A stretch of 64,000 nucleotides of DNA, taken from the NCBI GenBank assembly GCA_016699405.1, contig CP064972.1, positions 3,503,501 through 3,567,500 of the forward strand. The letters are read 5' to 3'. Each line of letters starts with the position of its first letter. Positions within the stretch are counted from its first letter, which is position 1. The DNA comes from Holophagales bacterium (lineage in GTDB: Bacteria; Acidobacteriota; Thermoanaerobaculia; Multivoradales; JAGPDF01). The position numbers and the translations under genes were made by a program. Under the pieces are notes generated by a model that was given only the letters and a program-made list of their open reading frames with translations, did not search any database and was not told the origin of the DNA. Positions 36,801 to 45,970 of the stretch are shown in pieces.

Positions 36801-37594
36801 CGCAGCACCCTCGCCTCGTTCTGCAGTTTCTCGATCAGCGCCTTGGCCATGGCAGCGGCGTCGCCCTCGATCCAGACGACCTCGCGACCGCTTTCCGGGA
36901 GGGCGACGGCGACCGTCTCAAGCCGCGAACCGGCTCGCCCGATCTTCGCCGCGTCCAGGCCGAGATCGGCCGGCGACCGCTCCGCGATCTCCTTCTTCTT
37001 TGCCGCCATGATGCCCTTGAGGGAGGCATAGCGCGGGTGGTTGATCCCCGCCTGCACCTCGATCACCGCTGGCAGCGACAGCCGGGAGCTTTCGTTGACG
37101 CCGCCCTCCATCTCGCGCTTGATCTTCATCGTGGCGTTGCCCGGCTCGAGCTCCACTCCCATGACCAACCAGGCATGGGGCCAGCCGAGCTCACCGGCGA
37201 TCACCGAGGCGGTGGCCGCGAAACCCTGATCCCCGGACTGGGATCCGGCCAGGACCAGATCCACTCCTTCCTTCCGGATGGCTGCCGCCAGCGCCCGGCC
37301 GGTCGCCATCGCGTCTCCGCCCTGGAACGCCGGATCGGTCAGCACCACCGCACGTGCCGCCCCGAGGGCCAGCACCTTGCGGACCGCTTCGCGCGTCCGA
37401 TCCGGACCCAATGAGAAGGCCACGACCTCTCCCCCGGTGCTCTCGGCGAGCCGGAGCCCCTCTTCCACGGCGTACTCGTCGCTCTCGTTGAGCACGAAGG
37501 GGACCTCGTCCTCGTCGATCCAGGTCCCTTCCCGGTTGACGCGCAAACGCGCCTCGGGATCGGGGACCTGCTTCACACAGACCGCGATCTTCAT
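36797..37594 (-). CDS. etfB: electron transfer flavoprotein subunit beta
   Basis: 265 residues, AMP-binding partner of EtfA. It starts MKIAVCVKQVPDPEA, and has DLVLAGSQSGDQGFAATASVIAGELGWPHA and the C-terminal GIMAAKKKEI typical of the family. ATG 37594 is chosen over an ATG 18 bases upstream because the AGGAGG four bases before it fits, and it matches the family N terminus. ETF and complex I genes in one window show an organism that respires via NADH and flavoprotein electrons. Confidence 0.94.
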   Translation of the reverse strand: MKIAVCVKQVPDPEARLRVNREGTWIDEDEVPFVLNESDEYAVEEGLRLAESTGGEVVAFSLGPDRTREAVRKVLALGAARAVVLTDPAFQGGDAMATGRALAAAIRKEGVDLVLAGSQSGDQGFAATASVIAGELGWPHAWLVMGVELEPGNATMKIKREMEGGVNESSRLSLPAVIEVQAGINHPRYASLKGIMAAKKKEIAERSPADLGLDAAKIGRAGSRLETVAVALPESGREVVWIEGDAAAMAKALIEKLQNEARVLR

Positions 37595-37683
37595 TCGCCC
37601 TCCTTGAATCACGACGCCAGGCCGGCGCCGTGTCGAGTTTGCAATAGCCTACCGCATTTGCGCCGCACTGCGGCGCCAGCGCG

Positions 37684-37713
37684 TGGACAGTCTCCGCGAC
37701 CGCGTGCTACCTT
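37684..37713 (+). promoter_or_regulatory. promoter of the tol operon
   Basis: TGGACA (37684-37689), 18-base spacer and TACCTT (37708-37713) with an extended TGC before it. About 30 bases separate it from tolQ, including GAGGT just before the ATG. Confidence 0.6.
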
Positions 37714-37743
37714 CGCTGCCGCCTGTAGGCACTTCGAGGTCCG

Positions 37744-38466
37744 ATGTCGTCCATGTGGTGGCTCGCCCAGATTCCCGGTCGCACCCAGGGGGGAATCCTC
37801 CAGACCTTCCTCCAGTCCGGAGCGATGGCCAAGTTCGTCCTCGCCCTGCTCCTCGGACTCTCCCTGGTCTCGTGGACGATCATGGTCTTCAAGGCGGTCC
37901 AACTCCACCGCGCGGCCGACCAGAACCGCAAGTTCCTGCGCGTCTTCCGGGCGAGCAAACGCTTCGGCGAGGTCCAGGCCGCGACGGCCGGACTCGCCGC
38001 CTCTCCCCTCGTGGGCCTGTTTCAGGCCGGGTACGCGGAGATCGACCATCAGGTCAAGGCGCAGCGCGATGGCGAAGGGGAGGAGCGGGGGCGATATCGA
38101 TTGAAGTCGCTCGACGGCGTCGAGCGCAGCCTTCAGCGCGCGACCGGGATCGAGTTGCGAGCCCTCGCCCGGGGAACGCAGGTGCTGGCCACGACCGCCT
38201 CGGCCTCGCCGTTCATCGGTCTCTTCGGTACCGTCTGGGGCATTATGGTGGCGTTCGAGCAGATCGGAATCCAGGGAACGACGTCGCTCGTCGCTGTCGC
38301 ACCCGGCATCGCCGAGGCTCTGGTCAACACGGCCGCAGGCCTCGCGGCGGCGATCCCGGCACTGATCGGCTACAACTACTTCGGCGGGCGCCTGCGCCAC
38401 GTCCGGTCCGAGATGGAGGATTTCGTCCTCGAGTTCATGAATCTCGCGGAACGGAACTTCACCTGA
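37744..38466 (+). CDS. tolQ: Tol-Pal proton channel subunit TolQ (MotA/TolQ/ExbB family)
   Basis: 240-residue inner-membrane protein with three membrane segments: FVLALLLGLSLVSWTIMVFKAV, a long cytoplasmic loop, then LATTASASPFIGLFGTVWGIMVAF and IAEALVNTAAGLAAAIPALI. The proton-channel motif of TolQ/ExbB is intact. With TolR it forms a motor driven by the proton gradient that energises Tol-Pal. ATG 37744 lies just after GAGGT. First gene of the five- or six-gene tol operon. Confidence 0.94.
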   Translation: MSSMWWLAQIPGRTQGGILQTFLQSGAMAKFVLALLLGLSLVSWTIMVFKAVQLHRAADQNRKFLRVFRASKRFGEVQAATAGLAASPLVGLFQAGYAEIDHQVKAQRDGEGEERGRYRLKSLDGVERSLQRATGIELRALARGTQVLATTASASPFIGLFGTVWGIMVAFEQIGIQGTTSLVAVAPGIAEALVNTAAGLAAAIPALIGYNYFGGRLRHVRSEMEDFVLEFMNLAERNFT

Positions 38467-38888
38467 TGGGATGGAGTAACAGTCGCGACGACGACGGCGT
38501 GCTCGCCGAGATCAACGTCACCCCGTTGGTCGACGTCATGCTGGTGCTGCTCATCATCTTCATGGTCACCGCACCGATGCTGCACCAGGGGATCGAGGTC
38601 GCCCTGCCGAAGGCAGCGTCGGATCCGATCCCCCTCCGGCGCGACGATCCGATCGTCCTGTCGATCAATCGCAATGGCATGGTCTACCTGAAGGACGAGC
38701 CGGTCCACCCGACCCGGCTGGTCGAGCGGCTCACCCCGCTGCTGCGCGGGCGGTCTGAGGAGACCGTCTTCCTCAAAGGAGACCGGGACGTCGCCTACGG
38801 CAAAGTCGTCGAGATCCTCGATACCCTTCAGCGCGGAGGAATCACCCGGGTCGGCATCGTCACGGACCGACCCGAGCCCCAGCGGTGA
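38466..38888 (+). CDS. tolR: Tol-Pal channel subunit TolR (ExbD/TolR family)
   Basis: 140 residues. One membrane segment with the key Asp in INVTPLVDVMLVLLIIFMV (proton-carrying residue), then a periplasmic domain. The ATG shares a base with the TolQ stop (TGATG). It works with TolQ as a channel. Confidence 0.94.
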   Translation: MGWSNSRDDDGVLAEINVTPLVDVMLVLLIIFMVTAPMLHQGIEVALPKAASDPIPLRRDDPIVLSINRNGMVYLKDEPVHPTRLVERLTPLLRGRSEETVFLKGDRDVAYGKVVEILDTLQRGGITRVGIVTDRPEPQR

Positions 38889-39646
38889 CGCCGGTGAGTC
38901 CCTCGGTCCAGGATGTCCTCGACCAACGTCTGCGCCGCCCGGAACGGCGCCAGCTGAGGAGGAGCTTCGCGGTTGCCTCCGGCATCCACCTGGCGGCCAC
39001 GCTCGTGTTGCTGGTCATCCCGCTGCTCACCGCCCCGGCCCGCAAACCTCCTCATTTCGTCGCGATCCAGCTCGTACCGACTGGGGCGCTCGGCCGGCCC
39101 GCTGGCCGGGCGGCGATCCCGCCGTCACCTCCTCCAGCGACGCCCGCCGCGAGGACCCGAGAGGAGGCGCGCCCGGCTCCGACGCGAGCCCCTGCCGAGA
39201 GGCCCTCCCCAACGGCACCGGCCTCGCCGAAGGCACTCCCCCAGGCGGCCAGTCCAGCGCCGGCCCCTCCTTCAGTTCGTAGTGAGCCCACCTCGGTCGC
39301 AGAATCCCAAGGCAGCCCGAGTGGAAGCCCCGGGGGAACCGTCTTCGGGGCGGCGGTCGCCGGACTAGACAATCCGAGCTTTACCTACGGTTACTATCTC
39401 GACCAGATTCTTGCGCAGATCCAGCGACAGTGGGTTCGTCCGCCCCTCGGCAGCGGGATCGAGGCGCTCGTTTCGTTCCGCATCCAACGCGATGGCCGGG
39501 TCACCGATCTGCGCATCGAACGGTCGTCCGGCTACAGCTCGTTCGATCTGGCTGGCCTGCGGGCGGTGAGCGCCGCCGCCCCGCTTCCTCCGCTCCCACG
39601 CGGCTTCTCGTACCCTTCGCTCGGCGTGAACCTGATCTTGAAGTGA
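38885..39646 (+). CDS. TolA/TonB-type energy transducer
   Basis: 253 residues: N-terminal membrane anchor (ASGIHLAATLVLLVIPLLTA), a Pro/Ala-rich periplasm-spanning region at about 70-150, and a C-terminal TonB/TolA-type domain (YYLDQILAQIQRQWVRPP, then FRIQRDGRVTDLRIERSSG). Its place between tolR and tolB makes a TolA role likely; the C-terminal domain is of the TonB family type, so the name is left open. GTG start at 38885 overlaps the tolR stop. Confidence 0.85.
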   Translation: MTPVSPSVQDVLDQRLRRPERRQLRRSFAVASGIHLAATLVLLVIPLLTAPARKPPHFVAIQLVPTGALGRPAGRAAIPPSPPPATPAARTREEARPAPTRAPAERPSPTAPASPKALPQAASPAPAPPSVRSEPTSVAESQGSPSGSPGGTVFGAAVAGLDNPSFTYGYYLDQILAQIQRQWVRPPLGSGIEALVSFRIQRDGRVTDLRIERSSGYSSFDLAGLRAVSAAAPLPPLPRGFSYPSLGVNLILK

Positions 39647-39654
39647 GGACTCCG

Positions 39655-41052
39655 ATGGAGAATCGATCTGCTCGAGCCCACGTCGCCTCGGCCATCCTGG
39701 CCTTCGGACTCGCGTGGACGGCGGGTGCGGGCTCCGCCCAGGCACCTCCACCGCCGCCGACCCCGACGGCGACGCCCGCCGCGGGGACCAGCGGATCGGT
39801 CGGGCCGGACTCCGTCACCCTCGTGCTCCAGGCCGGCGATCGCCCGCTGCTTCGACTGGCCTTCCCCACCTTCTCCGGGGGCACCGGATTCGACAGCGCG
39901 GCCGCAGGTGCAGCGCACGAGCTCGAAGCGACGCTGCGCGACGACCTTGCGGCCGCTGGCATCTTCTCCATCCAAGGCCCTGCGGACCTCGCGGTGCTCA
40001 CCCTGTCCGGCGATCCCGAGCGGGATTTCGAGCAGTACCGCTCGCTGGGGAACGAGGTCGTCCTTTTCGGCGATCTCAAGCTCGAAGGCGACCGTCTGGC
40101 GCTCGAGGGCCGCCTCTACGACCTGCCCAGCCGCCAGGCGATCCTCGGCAAGCGATACCGCGGGACCTTCGACCTGGCGCGGCGCATGGCTCACACGCTC
40201 GCCGACGAGATCATCCTGCACTTCACCGGAAGGCGCGGTGTCGCCCTGACCTCTCTCGCCTTCTACTCCGACCGGGACGGCGACAAGGAGGTCTACCTCA
40301 TGGACTATGACGGCCGGAACCAGCGGCGCGTCACCGCCCACAAGTCGATCTCGATGAGCCCGGCCTGGAGCCCACGAGGCGAGAGCATCGCCTATGTCTC
40401 GTTCTTCGGCGGCACCGGACCCGCGATCTACTTGGCCGATCTGGCCAGCGGTCGCAAGTCACCGGTGATCACCAGCGGGTCGCTCAACTCCTCGCCGTCC
40501 TTCTCGCCCGACGGCCAGCGGATCGCCTTCGCCCGCAGTCTCGGCTCGAATGTCGAGGTCTTCGTCTGCGAGCGGGACGGCAGCGGTCTGCGGCAGCTCA
40601 CCTATTCGTCGGCGATCGACACCAACCCGGCATGGAGCCCGAACGGTCGCGAGATCGCCTTCACGTCGAGCCGGGGCACCGGCAAGCCGCAGGTCTACGT
40701 CATGGACGCCGAGGGCGCCAATGTTCGGCGGATCACCTTCAGTGGCGACTACAACGACGGTGCGGCGTGGAGCCCCGACGGCATGCGGATCGCCTACTCC
40801 TCGCGACAGGAGAGCGGTGCCTTCGCCATTGCCGTCACCAATCTGGTCGATCTGGCAACGAAGCTCCTGATCAGCGGCGGAGGGAGTCACGAGCACCCGT
40901 CCTTCGCGCCCGACGGACGGCGCCTCGCCTTTGCCTCGACCCGCAACGGCCGGACCCAGATCTACATCATGAACGACGACGGCGGCGCGGTCCGCCAGTT
41001 GACCAGCGACGGGAACAACTACAGCCCCGACTGGTCCGCCTATACCCCGTGA
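39655..41052 (+). CDS. tolB: Tol-Pal system beta-propeller protein TolB
   Basis: 465-residue periplasmic protein. A signal peptide is followed by the TolB N-terminal domain (about residues 60-190, with FDSAAAGAAHELEATLRDDLAAAG) and a six-bladed WD40-like beta-propeller with repeats SPAWSPRGESIAYVS, SPSFSPDGQRIAFAR, NPAWSPNGREIAFTS and HPSFAPDGRRLAFAS. TolB binds Pal and outer-membrane lipoproteins. ATG at 39655, two codons after a GAGG-like site. Confidence 0.95.
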   Translation: MENRSARAHVASAILAFGLAWTAGAGSAQAPPPPPTPTATPAAGTSGSVGPDSVTLVLQAGDRPLLRLAFPTFSGGTGFDSAAAGAAHELEATLRDDLAAAGIFSIQGPADLAVLTLSGDPERDFEQYRSLGNEVVLFGDLKLEGDRLALEGRLYDLPSRQAILGKRYRGTFDLARRMAHTLADEIILHFTGRRGVALTSLAFYSDRDGDKEVYLMDYDGRNQRRVTAHKSISMSPAWSPRGESIAYVSFFGGTGPAIYLADLASGRKSPVITSGSLNSSPSFSPDGQRIAFARSLGSNVEVFVCERDGSGLRQLTYSSAIDTNPAWSPNGREIAFTSSRGTGKPQVYVMDAEGANVRRITFSGDYNDGAAWSPDGMRIAYSSRQESGAFAIAVTNLVDLATKLLISGGGSHEHPSFAPDGRRLAFASTRNGRTQIYIMNDDGGAVRQLTSDGNNYSPDWSAYTP

Positions 41053-41069
41053 GATGGATGCACGCTTGG

Positions 41070-41098
41070 TTGCCGGTTTCCCGGTGGCTTGCTATGTT
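41070..41098 (+). promoter_or_regulatory. promoter of pal-cpoB-rpsT
   Basis: TTGCCG (41070-41075), 17-base spacer, TATGTT (41093-41098) with extended TGC. It lies about 50 bases before pal, so pal can be transcribed independently of tolB. Confidence 0.55.
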
Positions 41099-41149
41099 GC
41101 ACCCGTCGTCCGTTGCCTTCGTACCCGCGGCATTTCAAGGGAGATCCAC

Positions 41150-41743
41150 ATGAAGAACAAGCCGTTGCTCTTGGCTCTTCCGCTTCTGTTCGCCTGCGTC
41201 GCTCTTCTCGGCTGCCCGAAGAAGCCCCCGAAGACCGTCGACACGCCGGTCGCCGCACCGGTGGCACCGGTTCCCACCGCTTCGACGACGGACGTTCGCG
41301 CCGAAGCCCGACCGGATACTGGTGCGGACCAGATCCAGGCCGATCCGCTCAAGGACCCCGACCTCGCCAAGCTGAACAGCTATGTCCGCGAGCGCGGACT
41401 CCTCGGCGACGTCTACTTCGACTTCGACAAGGCGGAGCTCAAGGCCGAGTCGCGTGAGCGCCTGGCACGGAACGCCGAGTGGCTGAAGAGCCATCCCGAG
41501 TTCCAGGTCGCCATCGAAGGCCACTGCGATGACCGCGGGACCAACGAGTACAACCTCGCGCTCGGCGAGCGCCGCGCCAGCTCGGCGCGCGACTACCTGG
41601 TCACCCTCGGCGTTGCGGCAGCGCGCGTCCGCACCCTGAGCTACGGCGAGGAGCGGCCGGTTTGCACGCAGGAGAACGAGAACTGCTGGTGGCAGAATCG
41701 CCGCGCCCACTTCGTCGTGACGGGACGGGGCAACGTTGGCTGA
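41150..41743 (+). CDS. pal: peptidoglycan-associated lipoprotein Pal
   Basis: 197-residue outer-membrane lipoprotein with lipobox LLGC (Cys22). The OmpA-like peptidoglycan-binding domain follows: VYFDFDKAELKAESRERL, the EGHCDDRGTNEYNLALGERR motif and the final R-R-A-H-F. It anchors the outer membrane to peptidoglycan and binds TolB. ATG 41150 with AAGGGAGA upstream. The 3' end overlaps the next gene by eight bases. Confidence 0.95.
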   Translation: MKNKPLLLALPLLFACVALLGCPKKPPKTVDTPVAAPVAPVPTASTTDVRAEARPDTGADQIQADPLKDPDLAKLNSYVRERGLLGDVYFDFDKAELKAESRERLARNAEWLKSHPEFQVAIEGHCDDRGTNEYNLALGERRASSARDYLVTLGVAAARVRTLSYGEERPVCTQENENCWWQNRRAHFVVTGRGNVG

Positions 41744-42569
41744 GGCCACCCTGCGACGTCTCGCCGGAGTCCTCCTCGGCGGGTCGCTGCTGGCCATCGC
41801 CGGTTGCGTCTCGTCGAGCGACATCGAATCCGTCCAGTCCCGCCTGGGCGACATCCAGAAGCAGGTCACCGACCTGCAACGTGAGGGTTCGAGCAAGCAG
41901 GAGATCGCGGCGCTCGGCAGCAACCTCGGCCAGCAGATGCAGACCCTGCTCAAGGCCGAAGCTGACATGCGGGTCGAGCTCGCCTCGCTTTCGAGCCAGA
42001 TCGACGAGCTGCAAGGTCGCCTCGAGGACACCAGTTTCCGCCTCTCCCAGTTGTCGCAGCAGATGGCGGCGACCCAGCAAGAGCTGCGATCCCGGGCCCC
42101 GACGCCCGGAGAGAGCACGGCGCCGCCGGGCGACGGGGCTCCTGGCGCCCAGGCGTCGTCAGGAGCCGCACCCGACCCCGAAGCGATGTACCAGAGTGCT
42201 TATAGCGACTACCTTCGAGGGAGTTACGACCTGGCCTCGCTCGGATTCCAGCAGTACCTTCAGGCGTTTCCCGAAACCGACCTCTCGGACAACGCGACCT
42301 ACTGGATCGCCGAGTGCCTGTATCGGCAGGGCAAGTTCAAGGAGGCGATCGAAGGGTACGACCGAGTGTTCGAGCGATACCCGCGCAGCGACAAGCTCCC
42401 GAGCGCCCTTCTCAAGAAGGCCTACGCTCACCTCGAGCTCGGTCAGCGCCAGGCTGGGGTGACCGATCTGCAGCGCGTGCTGAGACAGTTCTCGGCCTCC
42501 GACGAGGCCAACCTGGCCCGCCAACGCCTGCGGAGCCTGGGGGTTGACCCGGGAAGCGGAAAAAAGTAG
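41736..42569 (+). CDS. cpoB: Tol-Pal cell-division coordinator CpoB (YbgF)
   Basis: 277 residues with a lipobox IAGC (Cys24), which makes it a lipoprotein here; many CpoB proteins are soluble periplasmic. An N-terminal coiled coil (about 30-115, with Gln-rich heptads) is joined by a Pro/Ala linker to TPR repeats from about 150 (YQSAYSDYLRGSYDLASLGF and YWIAECLYRQGKFKEAIEGY). It couples outer-membrane constriction to peptidoglycan synthesis. TTG start at 41736 overlaps the pal stop; the assignment rests on position and coiled-coil-TPR layout. Confidence 0.88.
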   Translation: MAEATLRRLAGVLLGGSLLAIAGCVSSSDIESVQSRLGDIQKQVTDLQREGSSKQEIAALGSNLGQQMQTLLKAEADMRVELASLSSQIDELQGRLEDTSFRLSQLSQQMAATQQELRSRAPTPGESTAPPGDGAPGAQASSGAAPDPEAMYQSAYSDYLRGSYDLASLGFQQYLQAFPETDLSDNATYWIAECLYRQGKFKEAIEGYDRVFERYPRSDKLPSALLKKAYAHLELGQRQAGVTDLQRVLRQFSASDEANLARQRLRSLGVDPGSGKK

Positions 42570-42629
42570 CCTGTTGCGGTTGTAGCGAGACGTTAGATCC
42601 GAAAAACGACCCCCTCCAAAAGCGATCTC

Positions 42630-42893
42630 ATGGCCAACACCAAGTCTGCCGAGAAGCAAGCCCGTCGTTCGATCGTTCGCCAGGAGCGCAATCGCGCCCT
42701 CCGTTCCCGCATGCGGACCGCCGTCAAGAAGGTCCGAGCTGCTGTCGCCGCGGGCGACCGTTCGAGCGCCGAGGTTGCGCTCAAGGAGGCGGTCTCGGTG
42801 GTCGACGCCACGGTCACCAAAGGCGTCATCCACGCCAATACCGCCGCTCGCACCAAGTCCCGCCTGACGGTTGCCGTTTCCGATCTCGCCTGA
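42630..42893 (+). CDS. rpsT: ribosomal protein S20
   Basis: 87 residues, very basic, with the S20 sequence MANTKSAEKQARRSI and helical RTAVKKVRAAVAAGDRSSAE. S20 binds 16S rRNA in the 5' domain of the small subunit. The gene follows cpoB by 60 bases and ends in a strong terminator. A TTGACC (42544-42549) and TAGCCT (42567-42572) pair could give it a promoter, but the -10 is weak. Confidence 0.96.
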   Translation: MANTKSAEKQARRSIVRQERNRALRSRMRTAVKKVRAAVAAGDRSSAEVALKEAVSVVDATVTKGVIHANTAARTKSRLTVAVSDLA

Positions 42894-42925
42894 TCCGGCT
42901 CGACCGGCACTCCGTCGCACCTCGA

Positions 42926-42950
42926 GGCGCCGCTCACGCGGCGCCTTTTT
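42926..42950 (+). terminator. Rho-independent terminator of rpsT
   Basis: Perfect 8-bp GC stem (42926-42933 with 42938-42945), four-base loop TCAC and a run of five T. It marks the end of the tol-pal-rpsT block. Confidence 0.92.
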
Positions 42951-42965
42951 CGTTGTCGGCGCGCT

Positions 42966-43496
42966 TCAGAACCCTTCGAGGAGGTCGGTGACGGCCGTCT
43001 CGGCGAACTTCTCGGCAACGCGACGGATGACGAGCGTCTCGCGGTCGAAATAGTCCCGTTCCGAGACCTCGATCTCGTAGTTGTCGCGGAAGACGTAGCG
43101 GTCGTTGCTCCACAGGACCCCTTCGGGCACCCGGCGCTTGAGGGCCAGCTCCGCGAGGATCGTGATCTCGTATCGCAGCGCGCGCCCCTGGTCGTCGAAG
43201 GTCACCGGGACGACGTTGAAGCCGACGATCGCCCCGGAGAGCAGCGAGTCCGCCTTCGTCCGGTCGCTGACCAGAGTCAGACGCTGGCGGCGCACCAGCT
43301 CGTCGGCGATGGCTCGGCCGAGGAACTGCTCGACCTGACTTCGGGCGGTGCGATTCTCCAACGGCTGCAGAAAGACCGTCTTGACCTCCGGCGGGAGGCT
43401 GTTGGCCTTTCCCGCGAGGCTGTAGCCGCAACCCAGGAGCATCGAGGCGCACGCCAGCGCCAGCGTGAGCCCGGCCCCGAATCCCGATCGCTTCAT
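42966..43496 (-). CDS. lptE: LptE-like LPS-assembly lipoprotein
   Basis: 176 residues with lipobox LLGC (Cys23), followed by GYSLAGKANSLPPEVKTVFL, the usual start of LptE/RlpB proteins. The rest (FLQPLENRT, RQRLTLVSDRTKADSLL, YEITILAELALKRR) fits the small alpha/beta fold that plugs the LptD barrel. Directly after leuS, as in E. coli leuS-lptE. The ATG at 43496 is inside the leuS stop (ATGA). LptD is not in this window. Confidence 0.88.
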   Translation of the reverse strand: MKRSGFGAGLTLALACASMLLGCGYSLAGKANSLPPEVKTVFLQPLENRTARSQVEQFLGRAIADELVRRQRLTLVSDRTKADSLLSGAIVGFNVVPVTFDDQGRALRYEITILAELALKRRVPEGVLWSNDRYVFRDNYEIEVSERDYFDRETLVIRRVAEKFAETAVTDLLEGF

Positions 43497-45970
43497 GACT
43501 CCGTCCTCTTGGTGACGATGTTGACCAGCCGGCCTGGCACCACGACCACCTTCTCGATCGCCCGTCCCGCGAGCAGGTCGCGCACCCGAGGGCTCGCAAG
43601 AGCACTCTCGCGGAGCTCGCGCTCCCCCGCCCCGGCGTCGACCTCGAGCCGATCGCGCAGTTTCCCGTCCACCTGGATCACGAGGGTGAGCCGCTGGGTA
43701 CGAAGCTTGGCCTCGTCCCAGGTCGGCCAATCGGTCTCGAGCAGGCTCGACGAATTGCCGCGCCGCTCCCAGAGCTCTTCGGAAAGGTGCGGGGCGAACG
43801 GATGCAGGAGGAGGATCATCGAATCGAGCGCCTGCTCGCAGCAGAGCTTCGACGCTGCCTTGTCCTCGACAGCCCGCGAGAGCGCGTTGAGCATCTCCAT
43901 CAGTCCGGCGATCGCCGTGTTGAACTTGAAGCGGTCGAGGTCCCGCGTCACCCTCTGGATGGTGAGGTTACGCTGCCGCTCGAGCTCGGCATCGCCCGGA
44001 CCCGTGGGCGGCGCGTCGGCCACGCGCTCGGCCACCCGCCAGAGGCGCTGCAGGAAGCGATAGGCGCCGCTCACCGCCTCGTCGTTCCACTCGACCTCGT
44101 CCTCGGGGGGGCCGAGGAAGAGCGTGTAGACGCGTTCGGTATCGGCCCCCATCTCGTCGATCAGCTGATCGGGGGAAACCGTGTTGCCGCGCGACTTCGA
44201 CATCTTCTCCACCCGCCCCGTTCGCTCGGAGTAGCGAGTGATCATCCCCTGATTGAAGAGGTTGGAGAACGGCTCTTCGAAGCCCACCAGCCCGAAATCG
44301 AAGAGCACGCGGCAGAGGAAGCGCGCGTAGAGGAGATGGAGAATCGCGTGTTCGATCCCGCCGATGTACTGGTCTACCGGCGCCCAGCGATTGGCGAGCT
44401 CGCTGTCGAAGATCCGGTTCGAGTCCTTCGCCGACAAGTACCGGAGGTAGTACCAGGAGCTGTCGACGAAGGTGTCCATCGTGTCGGTTTCGCGCCGTGC
44501 CGCACCCCCGCAGCGCGGGCACGACGTCTGAACGAACGCTTCGCTGCGCGACAGCGGGTTCCCTTCGCGCCCGGTGAACTCGACCTCGTAGGGAAGCACC
44601 ACCGGCAGTTGATCCGCCGGTACCGGAACCATGCCGCAAGCGTCGCAATAGACGACCGGGATCGGCGTCCCCCAATAGCGCTGCCGCGAGATGAGCCAGT
44701 CACGCAGGCGGTAGGTGACCTTGCCTCGACCCCAACCTTCCTTCTCCATCCAGGCAACGAACCGGGCGATCGTCTCGGGGCCAGCCTTCCGTCCGTCGAA
44801 CTCGCCGCAGCCACGGATCTCTCCCTCTCCGAGAATCGGCTCGGTGAGAGCGTCGCCATCCACCGAGCGATCCGTCGGGTGATAGACGAGGCGCACCGGA
44901 AGTCGCTCCTGTCGGGCGAACTCCAGGTCACGCCCGTCGTGCGCCGGCACCGCCATGATCGCCCCGGTCCCGTAATCCGGGAGGACGTAGTTCGCGATCC
45001 AGAGCGGGATCGCTTCGCCATTCGCCGGATTCGTCGCGGTGACGGCGAGCGGGCGGCCTTCCTTCGGCAGCCCTTCCGCCTCACGCTGGATTCGCGGCGT
45101 CTTCTTGACCGCCTGGATCCACTCGCGGATTTCGGCGGCGCGGGGGTTCCCCGCCAGAAGCCGATCGACCGCCGGATGCTCGGGCGCCAGCACCAGGAAG
45201 GTGGCCCCGTGAATCGTGTCCGGACGCGTGGTGAACACGCGGATCGTCCCGTCGAGGGCGGCGACCGGGAAATCGATCTCCGCGCCGGTCGAACGGCCGA
45301 TCCAGTTGCGCTGCATCACCTTGACCTTCTCCGGCCAGCCCGTCAGGTCGTCGAGGCCAGCGAGCAGGCGGTCCGCGAAGTCCGTGATGCGAAAGAACCA
45401 CTGCTCGAGATCGCGCTGCTCGACGACGCTTCCGCAGCGCTCACAGGTGCCGTCGGCGACCTGCTCGTTGGCCAGCACCGTGCGACAGCTGGGGCACCAG
45501 TTCACCGGCGCGCGCTTCTTGTAGGCCAGTCCCTTCTCGAGCATCCGCAGGAACAGCCACTGGTTCCAGCGGAAGTACTCTGGCAGGCACGACGTGACCT
45601 CCTTCGACCAGTCGTAGAGGATCCCCCAGCGGCGGAACTGCTGCTTCATCACCCGGATGTTCTCGAGCGTCCAATCCCGCGGATGGATGCTGCGCTGGAT
45701 CGCCGCGTTCTCGGCCGGGAGGCCGAAGGCATCCCATCCCATCGGATTCAGGGCGCGCTTGCCGCGCATCCGCAGGTAGCGGAAGAGAGCGTCTCCCAGG
45801 ATGTAGTTGCGGCCGTGTCCGACATGCAGCCGGTCCCCCGACGGATAGGGGAACATCATCAACATGTAGTACTTGTTCTTGCCGCTGCGCAGGTCCACTT
45901 CGGCCAGCCGCTGTTTCTCCCACCGGTCCTGCCACTTCTGCTCGATCGCTCGATGCTCGTAGAAGCTCAT
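43493..45970 (-). CDS. leuS: leucine-tRNA ligase
   Basis: 825 residues, the usual length. The class I motif HIGH is HVGH (49-52), KMSKS is exact, and the CP1 editing domain and two CxxC zinc motifs (CPSC...CERC) are visible. The C-terminal domain VIQVDGKLRDRLEVDAG is typical of bacterial LeuRS. ATG at 45970 is chosen because it overlaps the stop of the upstream gene and matches the family N terminus MSFYEHRAIEQKWQDRWE. Confidence 0.96.
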   Translation of the reverse strand: MSFYEHRAIEQKWQDRWEKQRLAEVDLRSGKNKYYMLMMFPYPSGDRLHVGHGRNYILGDALFRYLRMRGKRALNPMGWDAFGLPAENAAIQRSIHPRDWTLENIRVMKQQFRRWGILYDWSKEVTSCLPEYFRWNQWLFLRMLEKGLAYKKRAPVNWCPSCRTVLANEQVADGTCERCGSVVEQRDLEQWFFRITDFADRLLAGLDDLTGWPEKVKVMQRNWIGRSTGAEIDFPVAALDGTIRVFTTRPDTIHGATFLVLAPEHPAVDRLLAGNPRAAEIREWIQAVKKTPRIQREAEGLPKEGRPLAVTATNPANGEAIPLWIANYVLPDYGTGAIMAVPAHDGRDLEFARQERLPVRLVYHPTDRSVDGDALTEPILGEGEIRGCGEFDGRKAGPETIARFVAWMEKEGWGRGKVTYRLRDWLISRQRYWGTPIPVVYCDACGMVPVPADQLPVVLPYEVEFTGREGNPLSRSEAFVQTSCPRCGGAARRETDTMDTFVDSSWYYLRYLSAKDSNRIFDSELANRWAPVDQYIGGIEHAILHLLYARFLCRVLFDFGLVGFEEPFSNLFNQGMITRYSERTGRVEKMSKSRGNTVSPDQLIDEMGADTERVYTLFLGPPEDEVEWNDEAVSGAYRFLQRLWRVAERVADAPPTGPGDAELERQRNLTIQRVTRDLDRFKFNTAIAGLMEMLNALSRAVEDKAASKLCCEQALDSMILLLHPFAPHLSEELWERRGNSSSLLETDWPTWDEAKLRTQRLTLVIQVDGKLRDRLEVDAGAGERELRESALASPRVRDLLAGRAIEKVVVVPGRLVNIVTKRTES

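Noticed and set aside
37660..37676. GC-rich hairpin before tolQ as a terminator
   Set aside because: A perfect 7-bp stem exists but no T tract follows on either strand.
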